Origin: Tridacna crocea
Taxonomy: Eukaryota; Mollusca; Bivalvia; Cardiida; Cardiidae
Direction: 5' to 3'
Assembly: GCA_943736015.1 (NCBI GenBank)
Contig: OX031062.1
Location: forward strand, 788,501 to 852,500
DNA: 64,000 nt
How positions within the stretch are numbered: the stretch's first letter is position 1; each line of letters begins with the position of its first letter. Below, piece by piece: positions 1-10,492 of the stretch. Position numbers and translations under genes: made by a program. The notes under the pieces are model-generated. The model had not been told where the DNA came from and ran no database searches. It was given only the letters and a program-made list of their open reading frames with translations.

Positions 1-1720
1 ATATGGCATGTAGTATCATCTAGTGGCCCTCTACCAAAATACTTCAAATTATGGCCCTAGTGTGGAAATTGGCCCTGTGTTGTGGGTTCTCAGATTCCAC
101 ATAGAGATAAAGAAGGAAATCTGTAAAAAAAACTTTATGTCCCAAACCATAAGGGCTAGAGCTTTCATATTTGGCATGCAGCATCATCTAGTGGCCCTCT
201 ACCAAAATACTTCAAATTATGGCCCTAGTGTTGAAAATGGCCCTATGTTGTGGGTTCTTGGATTTCACATAGAGATAAAGAAGGAAATCTTTAAAAATCT
301 TCTTGTCCCAAACCATAAAGGCTAGAGCTCTCATATATGGCATGTAGTATCATCTAGTGGCCCCATTAAAATACTTCAAATAATGGCCCTAGTATGGAAA
401 TGTGCCCTATGTTGTGGGTTCTCGGATTTCACTTAGAGATAAAGAAGGAAATCTTTAAAAATTTTCTTGTCCCAAACCATAAGGGCTAGAGCTTTCATAT
501 TTGGCATGTAGCATCATCTAGTGGCCCTCTACCAAAATACTTCAAATTATGGCCCTAGTGTTGAAAATAGCCCTATGTTGTGGGTTCTTGGATTTCACAT
601 AGAGATAAAGAAGGAAATCTTTAAAAATCTTCTTGTCCCAAACCATAAAGGCTAGAGCTTTCATATATGGCATGTATTATCATCTAGTGGCCCTCTACCA
701 AAAGACTTCAAATAATGGCCCTAGTGTAGAAATTGGCCCTATGCTGTGGGTTCTCGGATTTCACATAGAGATAAAGAAGGAAATCTTTAAAAAGCTTCTT
801 GTCCCAAACCGTAAGGGCTAGAGCTTTCATATTTGGCATGTAGCATCATCTAGTGGCCCTCTACCAAAATACTTCAAATTATGGCCCTAGTTTGAAAATG
901 GCCCCATGTTGTGGGTTCTCGGATTTCACATAGAGATAAAGAAGGAAATCTTTAAAAATCTTCTTGTCCCAAACCATAAGGGCTAGAGCTCTCATATATG
1001 GCATGTAGTATCATCTAGTGGCCCTCTACCAAAATACTTCAAATTATGGCCCTAGTGTGGAAATTGGCCCTATGCTATGGGTTCTCCGATTTCACATAGA
1101 GATAAAGAAGGAAATCTGTAAAAAACTTCTTGTCCCAAACCTTAAGGGCTAGAGCTTTCATATTTGGCATGTAGCATCATCAAGTGACCCTCTACCAAAA
1201 TACTTCAAATTATGGCCCTAGTGTTGAAAATGGCCTTATGTTGTGGGTCCTCAGATTTCACATAATGATAAAGAAGGAAATCTTTAAAAATCTTCTTGTC
1301 CCAAACCTAAAGGGCTAGAGCTTTCATATTTGGCATGTAGCATCATCTAGTGACCCTCTACCAAAATACGTCAAATTATGGCCCTAGTGTGGAAAATGGT
1401 CCTATGTTGTGGGTTCTCGGATTTCACATAGAGATAAAGAAGGAAATCTTTAAATATCTTCTTGTCCCAAACCATAAGGGCTAGAGCTCTCATATATGGC
1501 ATGTAGTATCATCTAGTGGCCCTCTACCAAAATACTTCAAATAATGACCCTAGTGTGGAAATTGGCCCTATGTTGTGGGTTCTCAGATTTCACATAGAGA
1601 TAAAGAAGGAAATCTTCAAAAATCTTCTTGTCCCAAACCTTAAGGGCTAGAGCTTTCATATTTGGCATGTAGCATCATCTAGTGGCCCTCTACCAAAATA
1701 CTTCAAATTAAGGCTCTAGT
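1..1720. repeat. 166-bp tandem array with two alternating unit types
   Basis: About ten and a half copies of a 164-168 bp unit. The landmark GGCATGTAG lies at about 5, 173, 339, 503, 669, 835, 1000, 1166, 1332, 1498 and 1664. Units alternate between CATATATGGCATGTAGTATC and CATATTTGGCATGTAGCATC, except for two B units in a row at 1166 and 1332. The array runs off the left edge. Short open frames in it are by-products of the repeat. Confidence 0.93.
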
Positions 1721-1729
1721 TAGCTCACC

Positions 1730-1920
1730 TGAGCACTTTCAAACTTCTCTTAAATATTTATATAACCGGGTTTGGTTAAGAAAGATTATCTTCTTATCTA
1801 AACCAAGAAGACCTAAAGCTTTGGCCTTGCACTTCGATATTTGGTATTTATCTTCATTGTAAATCTTTACTGTTTGGTACTCAGGTGAGCGATATAGGAC
1901 CATCATGGTCCTCTTGTTTT
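1730..1920 (+). mobile_element. Short element with GCTCACCTGAGC / CATCATGG..CCTCTTGTTT ends
   Basis: Begins TAGCTCACCTGAGCA and ends CAGGTGAGCGAT, then CATCATGGTCCTCTTGTTTT. The same ends bound the larger element at 12919-14843. It directly follows the 166-bp array, which may be internal to a larger copy. Superfamily not assigned. Confidence 0.7.
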
Positions 1921-2423
1921 TAGTCTGATTTTAAAATCCTTTCCTTTTTGCCAGAAACTAACACTCGGAACGACAGTACAGTAACAAATCATCTTCACAA
2001 TTTTTATCCTACTTTTAACCGCTATCTGCGGATGTCATATTCTTCGAAGATTCAATCTCATTCTGCATATCTCGGTGATGGGAGCCATCTCTGTCTGCTA
2101 TGACGTATCACTCCCCCCAGTTTTGGGGGACTGTAGTAAAACGCGCTATAAAGTAGCAATGGAGAAAATGGCCTTTATCAATACGTTTGAGGAGAAACCA
2201 GGCTTGTTTTAGCTCTAAAATTCTCTAAACTACTGATCGTAGCTGAACGAATCGCGCCAGGTAGCGTTTTATTGAGTAAACATTTATTTAAGTTCGAAAT
2301 TCGAAGAAACGGTTGTCGCGTAGAAAAGTAGTCCGGTTCTGTACCCAGGATGCCCAAATTAGATAGATGTGTATTTGTAGAATGCCATCTAGCGGAAGAT
2401 AATGTACTTTGAACTGGTGTGAT
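1921..2423. other. Unassigned region with a split repeat
   Basis: No gene seen. Segments at about 2027-2055 (GTCATATTCTTCGAA) and 2366-2400 (AGAATGCCATCTAGCGGAAG) are contiguous, in reverse complement, at about 59590-59660. The roughly 310 bp between them looks inserted. Confidence 0.4.
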
Positions 2424-2653
2424 TTAACCCATTACCACACAATCCCTACTTTTGACGACCCTAAGAAAGTCGCCTTTAGAAAACATTGTGGGAAAAGGAG
2501 AAAATGCTGGTAACCAGCATTTTCTCCATTTCCCACAATGTTTTCTACTCTTCACAAAACGAATTTCAAAATTTCCAGTCACTTTGATTTTGTCGTCTGC
2601 AAATGCTTTCGATTTGGACGAACCTAGAATATTGTCGTTTTGTAACGGGTTAA
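2424..2653 (+). mobile_element. Type A hairpin MITE
   Basis: Full length between TTAA at 2424-2427 and 2650-2653. Stem GAAAACATTGTGGGAAAAGG with loop CTGGTAACCAG at about 2479-2545. The second arm has one change (TCTCCATTTCCC). Confidence 0.9.
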
Positions 2654-2890
2654 ACGCATTTCAACACCTCAATTGTGTTCCTTTGGTTGTCACTGGGCCT
2701 TTATGTAGTATTTAATGGTACCTAGAAGGCGATCACGATGACAGAGCAAATCGTGATTGTCCATTCGATCCCACGACATGTTTGACAATACGTGCCTCTC
2801 GCTGAGGTGTGATGATCTGTACAAATATAATAGATATTGAGTGTCTCTTTCCCTTCGGCTCATAAGAACAATTTGGGTTGCCCTTTGTGG

Positions 2891-2951
2891 ACTATGTAGA
2901 TCAAGATCAGACACAGAACGTGCTGTCTGATCTTGGATCTACACTGTCCGA
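2891..2951. repeat. GATC-type palindrome
   Basis: Imperfect inverted repeat of the family GGACAGTGTAGATCAAGATC / GATCTTGATCTACACTGTCC. The left arm here has lost its outer bases. Confidence 0.75.
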
Positions 2952-2969
2952 TGCGTCTGTAACATTTTT

Positions 2970-3148
2970 CTGGTTAAAATGGCCACAATCTGTTACCAAA
3001 CAATACAGAGCTTTAACGACACGTAAAAAAGTGAAGAAAATTGAAAACGTTGTAGAAAAAGGGAAACAAGCTGATAACTAGTCTTTTTTTCCTTTTCCAC
3101 AATGTTTTCTTCATCTTTTTCAGACATATTTCATTGTTTGACCCACAT
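2970..3148 (+). mobile_element. Decayed type A MITE
   Basis: GAAAACGTTGTAGAAAAAGG and CCTTTTCCACAATGTTTTC arms remain, with a poorly conserved loop. Confidence 0.55.
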
Positions 3149-3372
3149 TTAACCCTTTCCCAAACAATCCCTGGTTTTTACGGGTTAGGAATAGAAGCCT
3201 TTTGAAAACATTGTGGGAAAAGGAGAAAATGCTGGTAACCAGCATTTTCTCCTTTTCCCACAATGTTTTCTACCCTATCATATAGAAAAATCTTTTTAGC
3301 AACTGTTAATTTGTCATCTGGAAAATGCTTTCAATTTGGTCTGGTCCAAAATTTGCCGTCTGGGAAAGGGTT
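3149..3372 (+). mobile_element. Type A hairpin MITE
   Basis: Left TTAA at 3149-3152; the right end stops at GGGTTG, so its TTAA is mutated. The hairpin is intact. Subtype with CCTGGTTTTTACGGG and GCAACTGTTAATTTGTC, also seen at 17339-17568 and 46414-46640. Confidence 0.88.
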
Positions 3373-3476
3373 GTGTTATCCTGCTATATAACTAAGGTGA
3401 AATTTGCAATTCGATATTAAAAACCTGGATATTGCAATTTCAAAGTAATGTTTTGGAGAATAACGTAACATCTTAA

Positions 3477-3938
3477 CGGACAGTGTAGATACAAAATCAG
3501 ACTGCACGTTCTGTGCAGTATGATCTTGATCTACATTGTCCGATAAAGGTCAGTGAGTCACGCTTAACAGCTCAGGATTAATCATGACGACTGAATATGC
3601 TCTTAGTCAAATCTCAAATTTTGACATCTGGTACAGTGATGATGCACGACCTCGGTAGCGTAAGGACAATGTAGATCGAGATCAAACTGCATAGGAAGTG
3701 CAGTCTGATCATGGATCTACATTGTCCGAAAGCAGATATTTCATCCCCACCCCTTTGAAAAAAAAAGTAACTCTTTAAATAGCAACATTTGGCTTTTTTT
3801 AATCAGCTTGAAATTTTAGTTTTACGTATTTAGCAGGATGTATGTGACTTTTTATTTGAAAGTCCATTTTATTCATTTCGCGATGTGCAGATTAAGATCA
3901 GAATTGTGCAGTCCGATCTCTTGTGTACATTGTCCGAT
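3477..3938. repeat. Cluster of three GATC-type palindromes
   Basis: Copies at 3477-3542, 3663-3728 and 3882-3938. Each has GTAGATC..AGATCA arms and a GTGCAG..CTGCAC core. The third is the most decayed. Confidence 0.8.
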
Positions 3939-4027
3939 AAGGATATATTTGTTCCCCAAAATACCTTCAAAATTTGTTGTTGTTGTTTTTAAAACTCTCA
4001 TTTTAAAAAATTCATTCCATTTATGTA

Positions 4028-4053
4028 GCCCCCCCCCCCCCCCCAAAAAAAAA
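4028..4053. repeat. Homopolymer C then A tract
   Basis: A run of about 18 C followed by A. Similar C/A junction tracts lie near 17209-17230 and 56568-56620. Confidence 0.9.
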
Positions 4054-4274
4054 CTTTGAAACGTCAATTTTAAGGATTCTAACTACAAGGTTAAGATCTA
4101 GATTTCTATTTAAAAGCGTCAGTTTGATTTTTTTGGGCACTGTATGGGGTTAATTAGCCTATATGTCAAATATCAAATCTCTACTAGGCTACAGAAATTT
4201 AGACTCCTTAAAAACTGGAAGCATTTGCAAACGCGAAGTCGATCCAGGCTCAAATGGCAAATGTTTCTACAAGA

Positions 4275-4349
4275 TAGGATGGAAAACATTGTAGGAAATG
4301 GAGAAAATGCTGGGAACCAGCATTTTCTCTTTTTCCTACGATGTTTTCA
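4275..4349. mobile_element. Type A hairpin core, ends lost
   Basis: GGAAAACATTGTAGGAAATG with matching arm CCTACGATGTTTTC around CTGGGAACCAG. Both arms carry the same GTAGG/CCTAC variant. Confidence 0.7.
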
Positions 4350-4574
4350 GTAGTCTTTTTGCTCTAGGAGTCGTTGAATCATGGGGCCGTTTGGGTGAAG
4401 GATTAATTACTGACCTCAGAGAAAATATGATCTGCGAGCTTAAATAGAATAATACCAGATTAAATCGAATATTAATGTCTTAAATGGTTTGCTTTCTTCT
4501 ATTGACGTGATTTACAATGAAAACTACGTGTCGAGTGTCTATGAATTTTAACCTGTTTTTTTTTTTTTAAGTTC

Positions 4575-4812
4575 CTGGAGGCACGGATAGCTCATTGATC
4601 AGGTTATCGGACTCGTGACCTAGTGTTTGCGAGTTCAGTGCCCTGTTGAGGCAGGTTTTCTTTTAGGCGATTTTTAGCCTCTCACTTCTGATGCTTGTGA
4701 GAAAGCAGCCATTGACTTGAAAAGAGTGGTTTCATTACTATGGTGTTAGAAAGCCAGAAAACACGTGTAGGTGCACTGACTATCAGGATATGACCGGAGC
4801 TGGCATTTGAAA
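4575..4812 (+). mobile_element. tRNA-derived SINE
   Basis: A-box-like TAGCTCATTGATCAGG and B-box-like GCGAGTTCAGTGCCC, followed by the body shared with 7852-8090 (CCCTGTTGAGGCA, AGCCTCTCAC, AGAAAGCCAG). Confidence 0.7.
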
Positions 4813-4854
4813 CGGGGTTAAACTCCAATTCAGTCAATCAATTATATGTTTTTC

Positions 4855-4922
4855 CCTATGTTATGGGTACCCATTAGAATTGTCTCAATGAGACAATTCT
4901 AATGAGTACCCACAACATAGGG
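4855..4922. repeat. Palindrome CCCTATGTTATGGGTAC..
   Basis: Near-perfect inverted repeat (AGAATTGTCT / AGACAATTCT) ending CATAGGG. A second copy is at 44260-44328; flanking sequence (AGAGAAAYAATGGA) is shared, so the repeat unit is longer than the palindrome. Confidence 0.8.
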
Positions 4923-4959
4923 TTTAGAAGAGAAACAATGGATGTAGAATACCATCACT

Positions 4960-5125
4960 CCCTCTTGTCTGGAGCTCTGTATAAAGCAAAGATACCTACA
5001 TGTAGCTGTACTGACTTTTTTCCTCGAAAAAGACGAGAATCCTGTCCGCGTGGTTCGAATCCCGTCAGATGCAATTTGTGTTTCAGTTCTGCATTTGTAG
5101 CGAACTTTCATGTTCGTAAGAATTG
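4960..5125 (+). mobile_element. tRNA-derived SINE, second type
   Basis: B box GGTTCGAATCCCGTC at about 5052, then a tail TTTCAGTT..GCATTTGTAGCGAAC similar to 16099-16240. Confidence 0.5.
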
Positions 5126-5134
5126 ATTTCAGTT

Positions 5135-5466
5135 ATTATACCACCGCAAAACGAATGTTTTCGGGAGTATACTGGAATCAGCCTGTCTGTCCGTGTGTCC
5201 GTCCTTACGAGGCCGACATTGTGAGGTTAGGGGCAAGTGTACATTTAGTCTCTATTGCGTTCATTCCGTCCATCTGGTAGGTATTGGGTTAGGGTTAGGG
5301 ATAGTTGGGTTAAAAAATGCACTTGTGGCGTTGCATGGGGTTGCATTGAATAAAGAGCAATTATACCTCATAAGGTCCGTCCCGTAAGACCGTCCGTCTG
5401 TGTAAAAAACACGGTCAAAGCGCAAGGGGGGGGGGGAATAAAGTCATACTCGGTGACAGCTCTAGT
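5135..5466. mobile_element. Short element with ACCACCGC / GGGGGG ends
   Basis: Region from TTATACCACCGCAAAACGAA to GCAAGGGGGGGGGG and GTGACAGCTCTAGTT. Holds GTCCGTCTG-type low-complexity tracts and GGGTTAGGGTTAGGG at about 5285. No coding potential seen. Confidence 0.4.
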
Positions 5467-5630
5467 TATTTCCGCGATCGTCTTTGTACTCAGAGGCGAC
5501 CCATCAAATGCTACACTCAAATCGGACTACTTTTCACAACTTCGACCAGGAAATAGTTCACAGTGCTGTTACTCCATATACAAATTACAATCAAATGCAA
5601 CCGCCTAAACTGACGGAGGCATACTTCAAT

Positions 5631-5856
5631 CTTTCCCATTACCAGACAACAAAATATTAGCCATGTCCAAATTGAAAGCGATTGCAGACGACAATTTCAA
5701 CGTGGTTCAAATGGTGCAATTTTTGTTGATTGGGTAGAAAACGTTGTGGGAAAAGGAGAAAATGCTGGTTACCAGCATTTTCTCCTTTTCTCACAATGTT
5801 TTCAAAGTGCTTCTTTCCAAGAGTCATCAAAATTCGCCATTGTGTGGGAAAGAATT
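5631..5856 (-). mobile_element. Type A hairpin MITE
   Basis: Hairpin at about 5737-5804. The right end is GTGTGGGAAAG without a clean TTAA. Subtype with CAACGTGGTTCAAATGGTGC, as at 23150 and 48418. Confidence 0.82.
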
Positions 5857-6529
5857 ATACAGTGTCTAATCAGTATACTCAGAGTTTTATGTCTTATTGC
5901 TTTATTCTCGTCAATGTTTTGTCCACGTGATTGGCCCCTGGTAGGTCCCGACATTATCAAGCTGTCTCGCGAGACTTGCTCAAATTTGTCCAACTTGCTT
6001 GTTGTGAGCGAGACATAGTTGTCACAATGTCGCGTCCGTCTGTGCATGCGTAGGTGCGTGCATCTGTCCGTTCAGATACCAATTCGATCAGACAAGTTAT
6101 TCTCTTTTATGAGAAAAGTGCCAGTTGAAACATTAGTTCAGGTAGGTCAAAGATCAAGGTCACACTTGAAGGTCAAATGATAACATAGTCATGGTTGGAG
6201 CTCGTTCAAGCTACAGCATACATTTATGAATGGATATAAGAATAATTTTACACAACTGTTTGTCTCCTTTACACATCAATATATTCTGACAAGGAAAGAA
6301 GTTTTAAACTTAAATTTTCCTCCCCCACGATTGAAAACTTATATCGCATTATTTCCACACTCTATGGGCTAGCCCATACCAGTCTACTTTTTTAGACTCG
6401 TCCATATTAAAAGAATTTGAGCCATTTTCTGTCAAAAAGGGGGTGTGAAGCACCTCCGTGTTGCATTACACCAAGAAGGTCAAAACATGATTATGTATAC
6501 ATAGAATAAATTTTGTCCAACAGCTATGT
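5857..6529. other. No gene seen
   Basis: Holds a GGTCAAAGATCAAGGTCAC motif near 6148 and otherwise unassigned AT-rich sequence. Confidence 0.4.
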
Positions 6530-6790
6530 GAATTACGAAGTAGATTGGCCCTTTGACATGCAGAAAATTTACCAATAGCAAAGAGTTTTGACTCGCATTA
6601 GCCTGCATAGACTGCTCAGGCTGACCTGGGTCAAAACATTTTGCTATGTGTAAATTTTCTGCGTGGACTACACAGGCTGACCTGGGTCAAACATTTTCCA
6701 ATGAGTAAATTTTCTGCGTGGACTGCACCTGCACAGGCTGACCCAGGTAAATGCTTTTGCAGATACATCAAACAGTCGTTTCACAGAGTA
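6530..6790. repeat. AGGCTGACCTGGGTC repeat, about three units
   Basis: Units of CAGGCTGACCTGGGTCAAA with AAATTTTCTGCGTGGACT repeat between 6600 and 6760. Related sequence at 18003, 23455, 26640, 57950 and 61590, where it forms a palindrome. Confidence 0.7.
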
Positions 6791-6845
6791 TGGCTAATTT
6801 GCAGATGGCTAATTGATTTTGATCTAGAAATTGAGATTTGTTTTT

Positions 6846-6976
6846 GAAATGGTTGAAAACATTGTAGGAAAAGGAGAAAATGCTGGTTAACTATATTTTC
6901 TCCTTTTTCCACAAAGTTTTCAAAATCCCTTTTCGAAGAGGATCCTTGAAACTTGAGACAATGTGGTAAAGGTTAA
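6846..6976. mobile_element. Type A MITE, one end only
   Basis: Hairpin with a mutated loop (CTGGTTAACTATA) and right end GTGGTAAAGGTTAA, sharing its TTAA with the next copy. Confidence 0.7.
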
Positions 6977-7202
6977 CCTATTACCACACTGACCTTTTTT
7001 TTTTATGAATCTGGGTAAGAAGCATCTAGAAAACATTATGGGAAAAAGAGAAAATGCTGGTAACCAGCATTATCTCCTTTTCCAATAATGTTTTCTACTC
7101 TGCAAGAAACAATTTTCAATTTTTGAGTTACCTTTATTTTGTCGTCTGCAAGATCTTTCAATTTGGACCAGTCTAAAATTTTATCGTTTGGTAAAGTGTT
7201 AA
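6973..7202 (+). mobile_element. Type A hairpin MITE
   Basis: TTAA at 6973-6976 and 7199-7202. The stem has several mismatches. Confidence 0.87.
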
Positions 7203-7370
7203 CCATTTGGATCAAAAGAACATCAACTCAAAGAGCAAAAAAACAACAAAAAACAAAAACAGAATAAAGAATGGAATGTGCTATGTAGAAACAATAGAAA
7301 TATTCAACAAAGTGGAAGAATGCCTTGTTCATCCAAATAAAAAAAAGATGGAATGATTCTACTGACTTGT

Positions 7371-7598
7371 TTAACTTGTTACCAAACGACAATGTTTTAG
7401 ACTTGTCCAAATAGAAAGCATTTTGCAGACGACAAAATAAAAGTGACTGAAAATTTGAAATTTGTTTTTTAAAGGGTAGAAAATATTGTGGGAAAAGGAG
7501 AAAATGCTGGTTACCAGCATTTTCTCCTTTTCCCACAATGTTTTCTAAAGGCTTTTTTCAGGGGCGTCAAAAGTAGGGACTGTGTGGTAATGGGTTAA
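7371..7598 (-). mobile_element. Type A hairpin MITE
   Basis: TTAA at 7371-7374 and 7595-7598. Intact hairpin at about 7485-7552. Confidence 0.9.
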
Positions 7599-7818
7599 CC
7601 TTTTACCCCATAAGGCATTTCTATGGTATCTTAATTGACCCTAAACAACAGCAAGGATGAAGCCATTTCTTATGTGTACATGACACCTTTTAATAGTGTA
7701 GAAAACATTGTGGCAAAAGGTGAAACTGCTAGTCACAAGCAATTCACCTTTTGCGACAATGTTTTCCAAAGGCTCCTACAAGCAATGCGTAGAAATTAGT
7801 ATCTATGGAATAAGAGGT
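7595..7818 (+). mobile_element. Type B hairpin MITE
   Basis: Shares TTAA 7595-7598 with the preceding type A copy. Stem GTGGCAAAAGGTGAAA around a GTCACAAGC loop; the right end has decayed (GGAATAAGAGG). Confidence 0.8.
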
Positions 7819-7851
7819 GAAACAAGTTTACAGATTACAAGTTTTCTGGCC

Positions 7852-8090
7852 CATCCAGTTGGCTCAGTGGTTAGCGTGTTGGTCTCATGAACTGGTGGTT
7901 GTAAGTTTAATACCCTGTTGAGGCAAACTTTCTTTCCAGCATATTTTCGCCTTTCGCCTCTCACCTCTGCTGAAGCATATGAGAAAAGTAGTCGGTGGCT
8001 TTGGAAATAAAGTTGTGTTAGTACTGTTGTGAGAAAGCCGGGAAACACATGTGCGTCACCGACCGCCGTATGACCTTAGCTGTTAGCTGA
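7852..8090 (+). mobile_element. tRNA-derived SINE
   Basis: A box TTGGCTCAGTGGTTAGCG and B-box-like GGTTGTAAGTTTAATACCC, then the same body as 4575-4812 (CCCTGTTGAGGCA, CGCCTCTCACCTCTG, GAGAAAGCCGGGAAACAC). Confidence 0.8.
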
Positions 8091-8124
8091 CAAAATCTTT
8101 GTCTTTTCGGTAATTTTATTTGTT

Positions 8125-8305
8125 TCTTTGTATTGGGGTATAACACCATTCAAAAAGCTTATCAGTCGTATCACTGTCTGCATACCTACATATGTATTTC
8201 CTGACTTTCTCACACCAGTACTGACACAACTTCACAGACTAGTTATCACCATATAGAAACTTTCTCTCAACCAGGTACTAAACCCAAAACTTGTGGGTCA
8301 CAGGT
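8125..8305 (-). mobile_element. tRNA-derived SINE, minus orientation
   Basis: Reverse complement of the 7852-8090 body: TTCCTGACTTTCTCACACCAG, then CAACCAGGTACTAAACCC and GTGGGTCACAGG. Confidence 0.6.
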
Positions 8306-8321
8306 AAGATACGCTTAACAC

Positions 8322-8516
8322 TTAATGCATTACCACACAATTCCTACTCTTGACGTTCCTGAGAAACAAGCCTTTAGAAAACATTGTGGGAATAGGAGAA
8401 AATGCTGGAAACCCTTCACAAAACAGATTTCAAATTTTCAGTCACTTTTATCTTGTCGTCTGCAAATGCTTTTAATTTGGACAAGCCTAAAATATTGTTG
8501 TGAGGTAATGAGTTAA
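8322..8516 (+). mobile_element. Type A MITE lacking the second hairpin arm
   Basis: TTAA at 8322-8325 and 8513-8516. Sequence jumps from GAAAATGCTGGAAACCC into the distal half, as if the second arm was deleted. Confidence 0.85.
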
Positions 8517-8742
8517 ACCTTTACCAAATAATCTCTGGTTTTTATGACCCTGAGATAGAAGACTTTAGAAAATATTGTTGGAAGAGGAAAAAATGCTGGT
8601 AAACAGCATTTTCTCCTCTTCCCACAATATTTTCTACCCTTCTCGAAAAGAATTTCAATTATCTGAGTAATATTTATTTTGTTATCTGGAAGTGCTTTCA
8701 ATTTGGACCAGTCTAAAATTTTGTCATTAGGTAAAATGTTAA
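8513..8742 (+). mobile_element. Type A hairpin MITE
   Basis: Abuts the previous copy through TTAA 8513-8516 in the same orientation; right TTAA at 8739-8742. Confidence 0.87.
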
Positions 8743-8824
8743 CACATTCACACCGTATTTTGAAAGTAGAGTTATCTCTCTCGTAGTTTGGATATGATTT
8801 TCTCTGTTTCTTTTAAACCTTCAG

Positions 8825-9045
8825 AATCACCGGATCTCTTTTGTGCCAACTTCAGTCGATTCCAAAATGGCAACATGTCTGGCTCTAGACTGGTCCCCTA
8901 AAAAGATAAATTATTATCCAACATGTCTGGCTCTAGACTGGTCCCCTAAAAGAAATCATTATCCAACATGTCTGGCTCTAGACTGGTCCCCTAAAAGAAA
9001 TCATTATCCAACATGTCAGACATTTGTGTTGTATGAAAGCATCCA
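8825..9045 (+). CDS. Candidate exon with a triplicated 15-residue segment, unrecognised
   Basis: A pyrimidine-rich tract ends in CAG at 8824. The frame is then open for 73 codons to a possible donor GTAACT at 9046. It reads NHRISFVPTSVDSKMATC, then TCLALDWSPK three times, from a 45-bp nucleotide triplication. LALDWS faintly recalls WD-repeat proteins, but I do not recognise a family. No neighbouring exons were found on this strand, so it could also be an open frame in intronic DNA. Confidence 0.25.
8871..9015. repeat. 45-bp tandem repeat, three units
   Basis: Three units starting CAACATGTCTGGCTCTAGAC; the second and third appear identical. Unit length is a multiple of three. Confidence 0.92.
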
Positions 9046-9084
9046 GTAACTAGGTTGTATTATCAATGATGTGGACTTCACTGG

Positions 9085-9420
9085 TTAACTCTTTACCAAA
9101 CGACAAAATTTAAGACTAGTCCAAATTGAAAGGTTATGCAGACAACAAATTGAATGTGACTTAAATATTGAAATTTTGACTAACAGGGTAGAAAACATTG
9201 TGGAAAAAGGAGAAAATGCTGGTTACCAGCATTTTCTCCCTTTCCCACAATGTTTTCAAAAGGCTTCTTTCTCAGGGTCGTTAAAAGTTGGAATTGTGTG
9301 GTAAAGAGTTAGACAAGTACAATGCTGGTTACCAGCACTTTCTCCTTTTCCCACAATGTTTTCAAAGGCCTTCTTTCTAACAGTTGTTAAAAGTCAGAAT
9401 TGTGTGGTAAAGAGTTAGAC
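9085..9420 (-). mobile_element. Type A hairpin MITE plus partial tandem copy
   Basis: Full copy 9085-9312, then a repeat of its distal third (CTGGTTACCAG through GTGGTAAAGAGTTAGAC) at 9313-9420. Both end in the same mutated GTTAGAC, suggesting a local duplication. Confidence 0.85.
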
Positions 9421-9548
9421 GAGAATAACTCGGCAATGGCTACTTTTCCCACATCAATGACAGGACCTCATTTTTGATCAGGTTTAAGTTTAGGTCTTAT
9501 ATCATATAAATAAGATCATTATTATTTATGATTTATAATCTATCAGTA

Positions 9549-9774
9549 TTAACCCTTTACTCCATAGATACTCATTTCTACGCATTGCTTGTAGGAGCCT
9601 TTGGAAAACATTGTGGCAAAAGGTGAAATTGCTCATCATGAGCAATTTCACCTTTTGCCACAATGTTTTCTATGCTATCAAAAGGTTTCATATACACATA
9701 GGAAACGGCTGCATCATTGTTATTTAGGGTCAGTTAGAAATACCATAGAAATGCCTTATGGAGTAAAGGGTTAA
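9549..9774 (-). mobile_element. Type B hairpin MITE
   Basis: TTAA at 9549-9552 and 9771-9774. Stem GTGGCAAAAGGTGAAATTGC with loop CATCATG. Confidence 0.9.
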
Positions 9775-9930
9775 AAGAATCTAGTAAACAACACCACTTC
9801 ATGCGAGTGCCAATGCTACAGTTGCTTATACATGTAAAGTGAAAGTTTTAGACAAACAAGGGGCATAACTCTGTCACACACACATTAACAGTTACCCATC
9901 CCCATTGTTTGGATTCTATTTTTAACTCTC

Positions 9931-10159
9931 TTAACTCTCTACCTAATGACAATTTTGTAGACTTTTCCAACTTGAGAGCATTTGCAGATGACGAAATAAA
10001 TGTCGCTCAAAAATTGAAATTTGTTTTGGGAAGGGTAGAAAACATTGTGGGACATGGAGAAAATGCTGGTTACCAGCATTTTCTCCTTTTCCCATAATGT
10101 TTTCAAAAGGCTTCTTTCTCAGGGTTGTTAAAAGGCGGGATTGTGTGGTAAAGAGTTAA
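9931..10159 (-). mobile_element. Type A hairpin MITE
   Basis: TTAA at 9931-9934 and 10156-10159. The left arm carries GGACATGGAG in place of GGAAAAGGAG. Confidence 0.88.
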
Positions 10160-10492
10160 CAACTAGTCCATGTTTGAAATCATCTCTTCTGTAATGACAG
10201 AAAACCTTATCTCAAATTTATCTCAAATGCAAAGTCATGTCAGATCCTATGTGACTAGCCTTGAACCAAGTGAGCCTAAACATAGGCTCAGCACCTAGTT
10301 GTCATGTGTTTTAACAAGCAAAAACAGGCAGAAATGCAAAATGCTACCAGGTTCCGCATGCGACATTGGAACAGTTAAAAATCCATTACCCCATTTTCAC
10401 TCCTACAATCTACAGTACCTGTTGAAACTACATTGCAGCGAATAATTTCAGAAAACTGATCTAAAAATTTGATTCATCATCTCAGTTCACCT
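10160..10492. other. No gene or clear repeat seen
   Basis: AT-rich unassigned sequence. The downstream exons of the minus-strand JmjC-TPR gene could lie here or further left, but none could be identified. Confidence 0.4.

Noticed and set aside
23-821. Open frames in the first kilobase
   Set aside because: Translations of the 166-bp satellite units.
1-1720. CRISPR-like array
   Set aside because: No conserved direct repeat separated by unique spacers; whole units repeat, and the genome is eukaryotic.
5284-5299. Telomere-like GGGTTAGGGTTAGGG
   Set aside because: Only about two and a half units; common by chance in low-complexity sequence.
7228-7536. Many 60-100 codon frames containing ENIVGKGENAG or ISNFQSLLF
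   Set aside because: All are translations of type A hairpin MITEs; the same peptides recur wherever a copy lies.
7860-7925. Possible tRNA gene
   Set aside because: A and B boxes are present but no cloverleaf acceptor stem closes, and the body matches other SINE copies.
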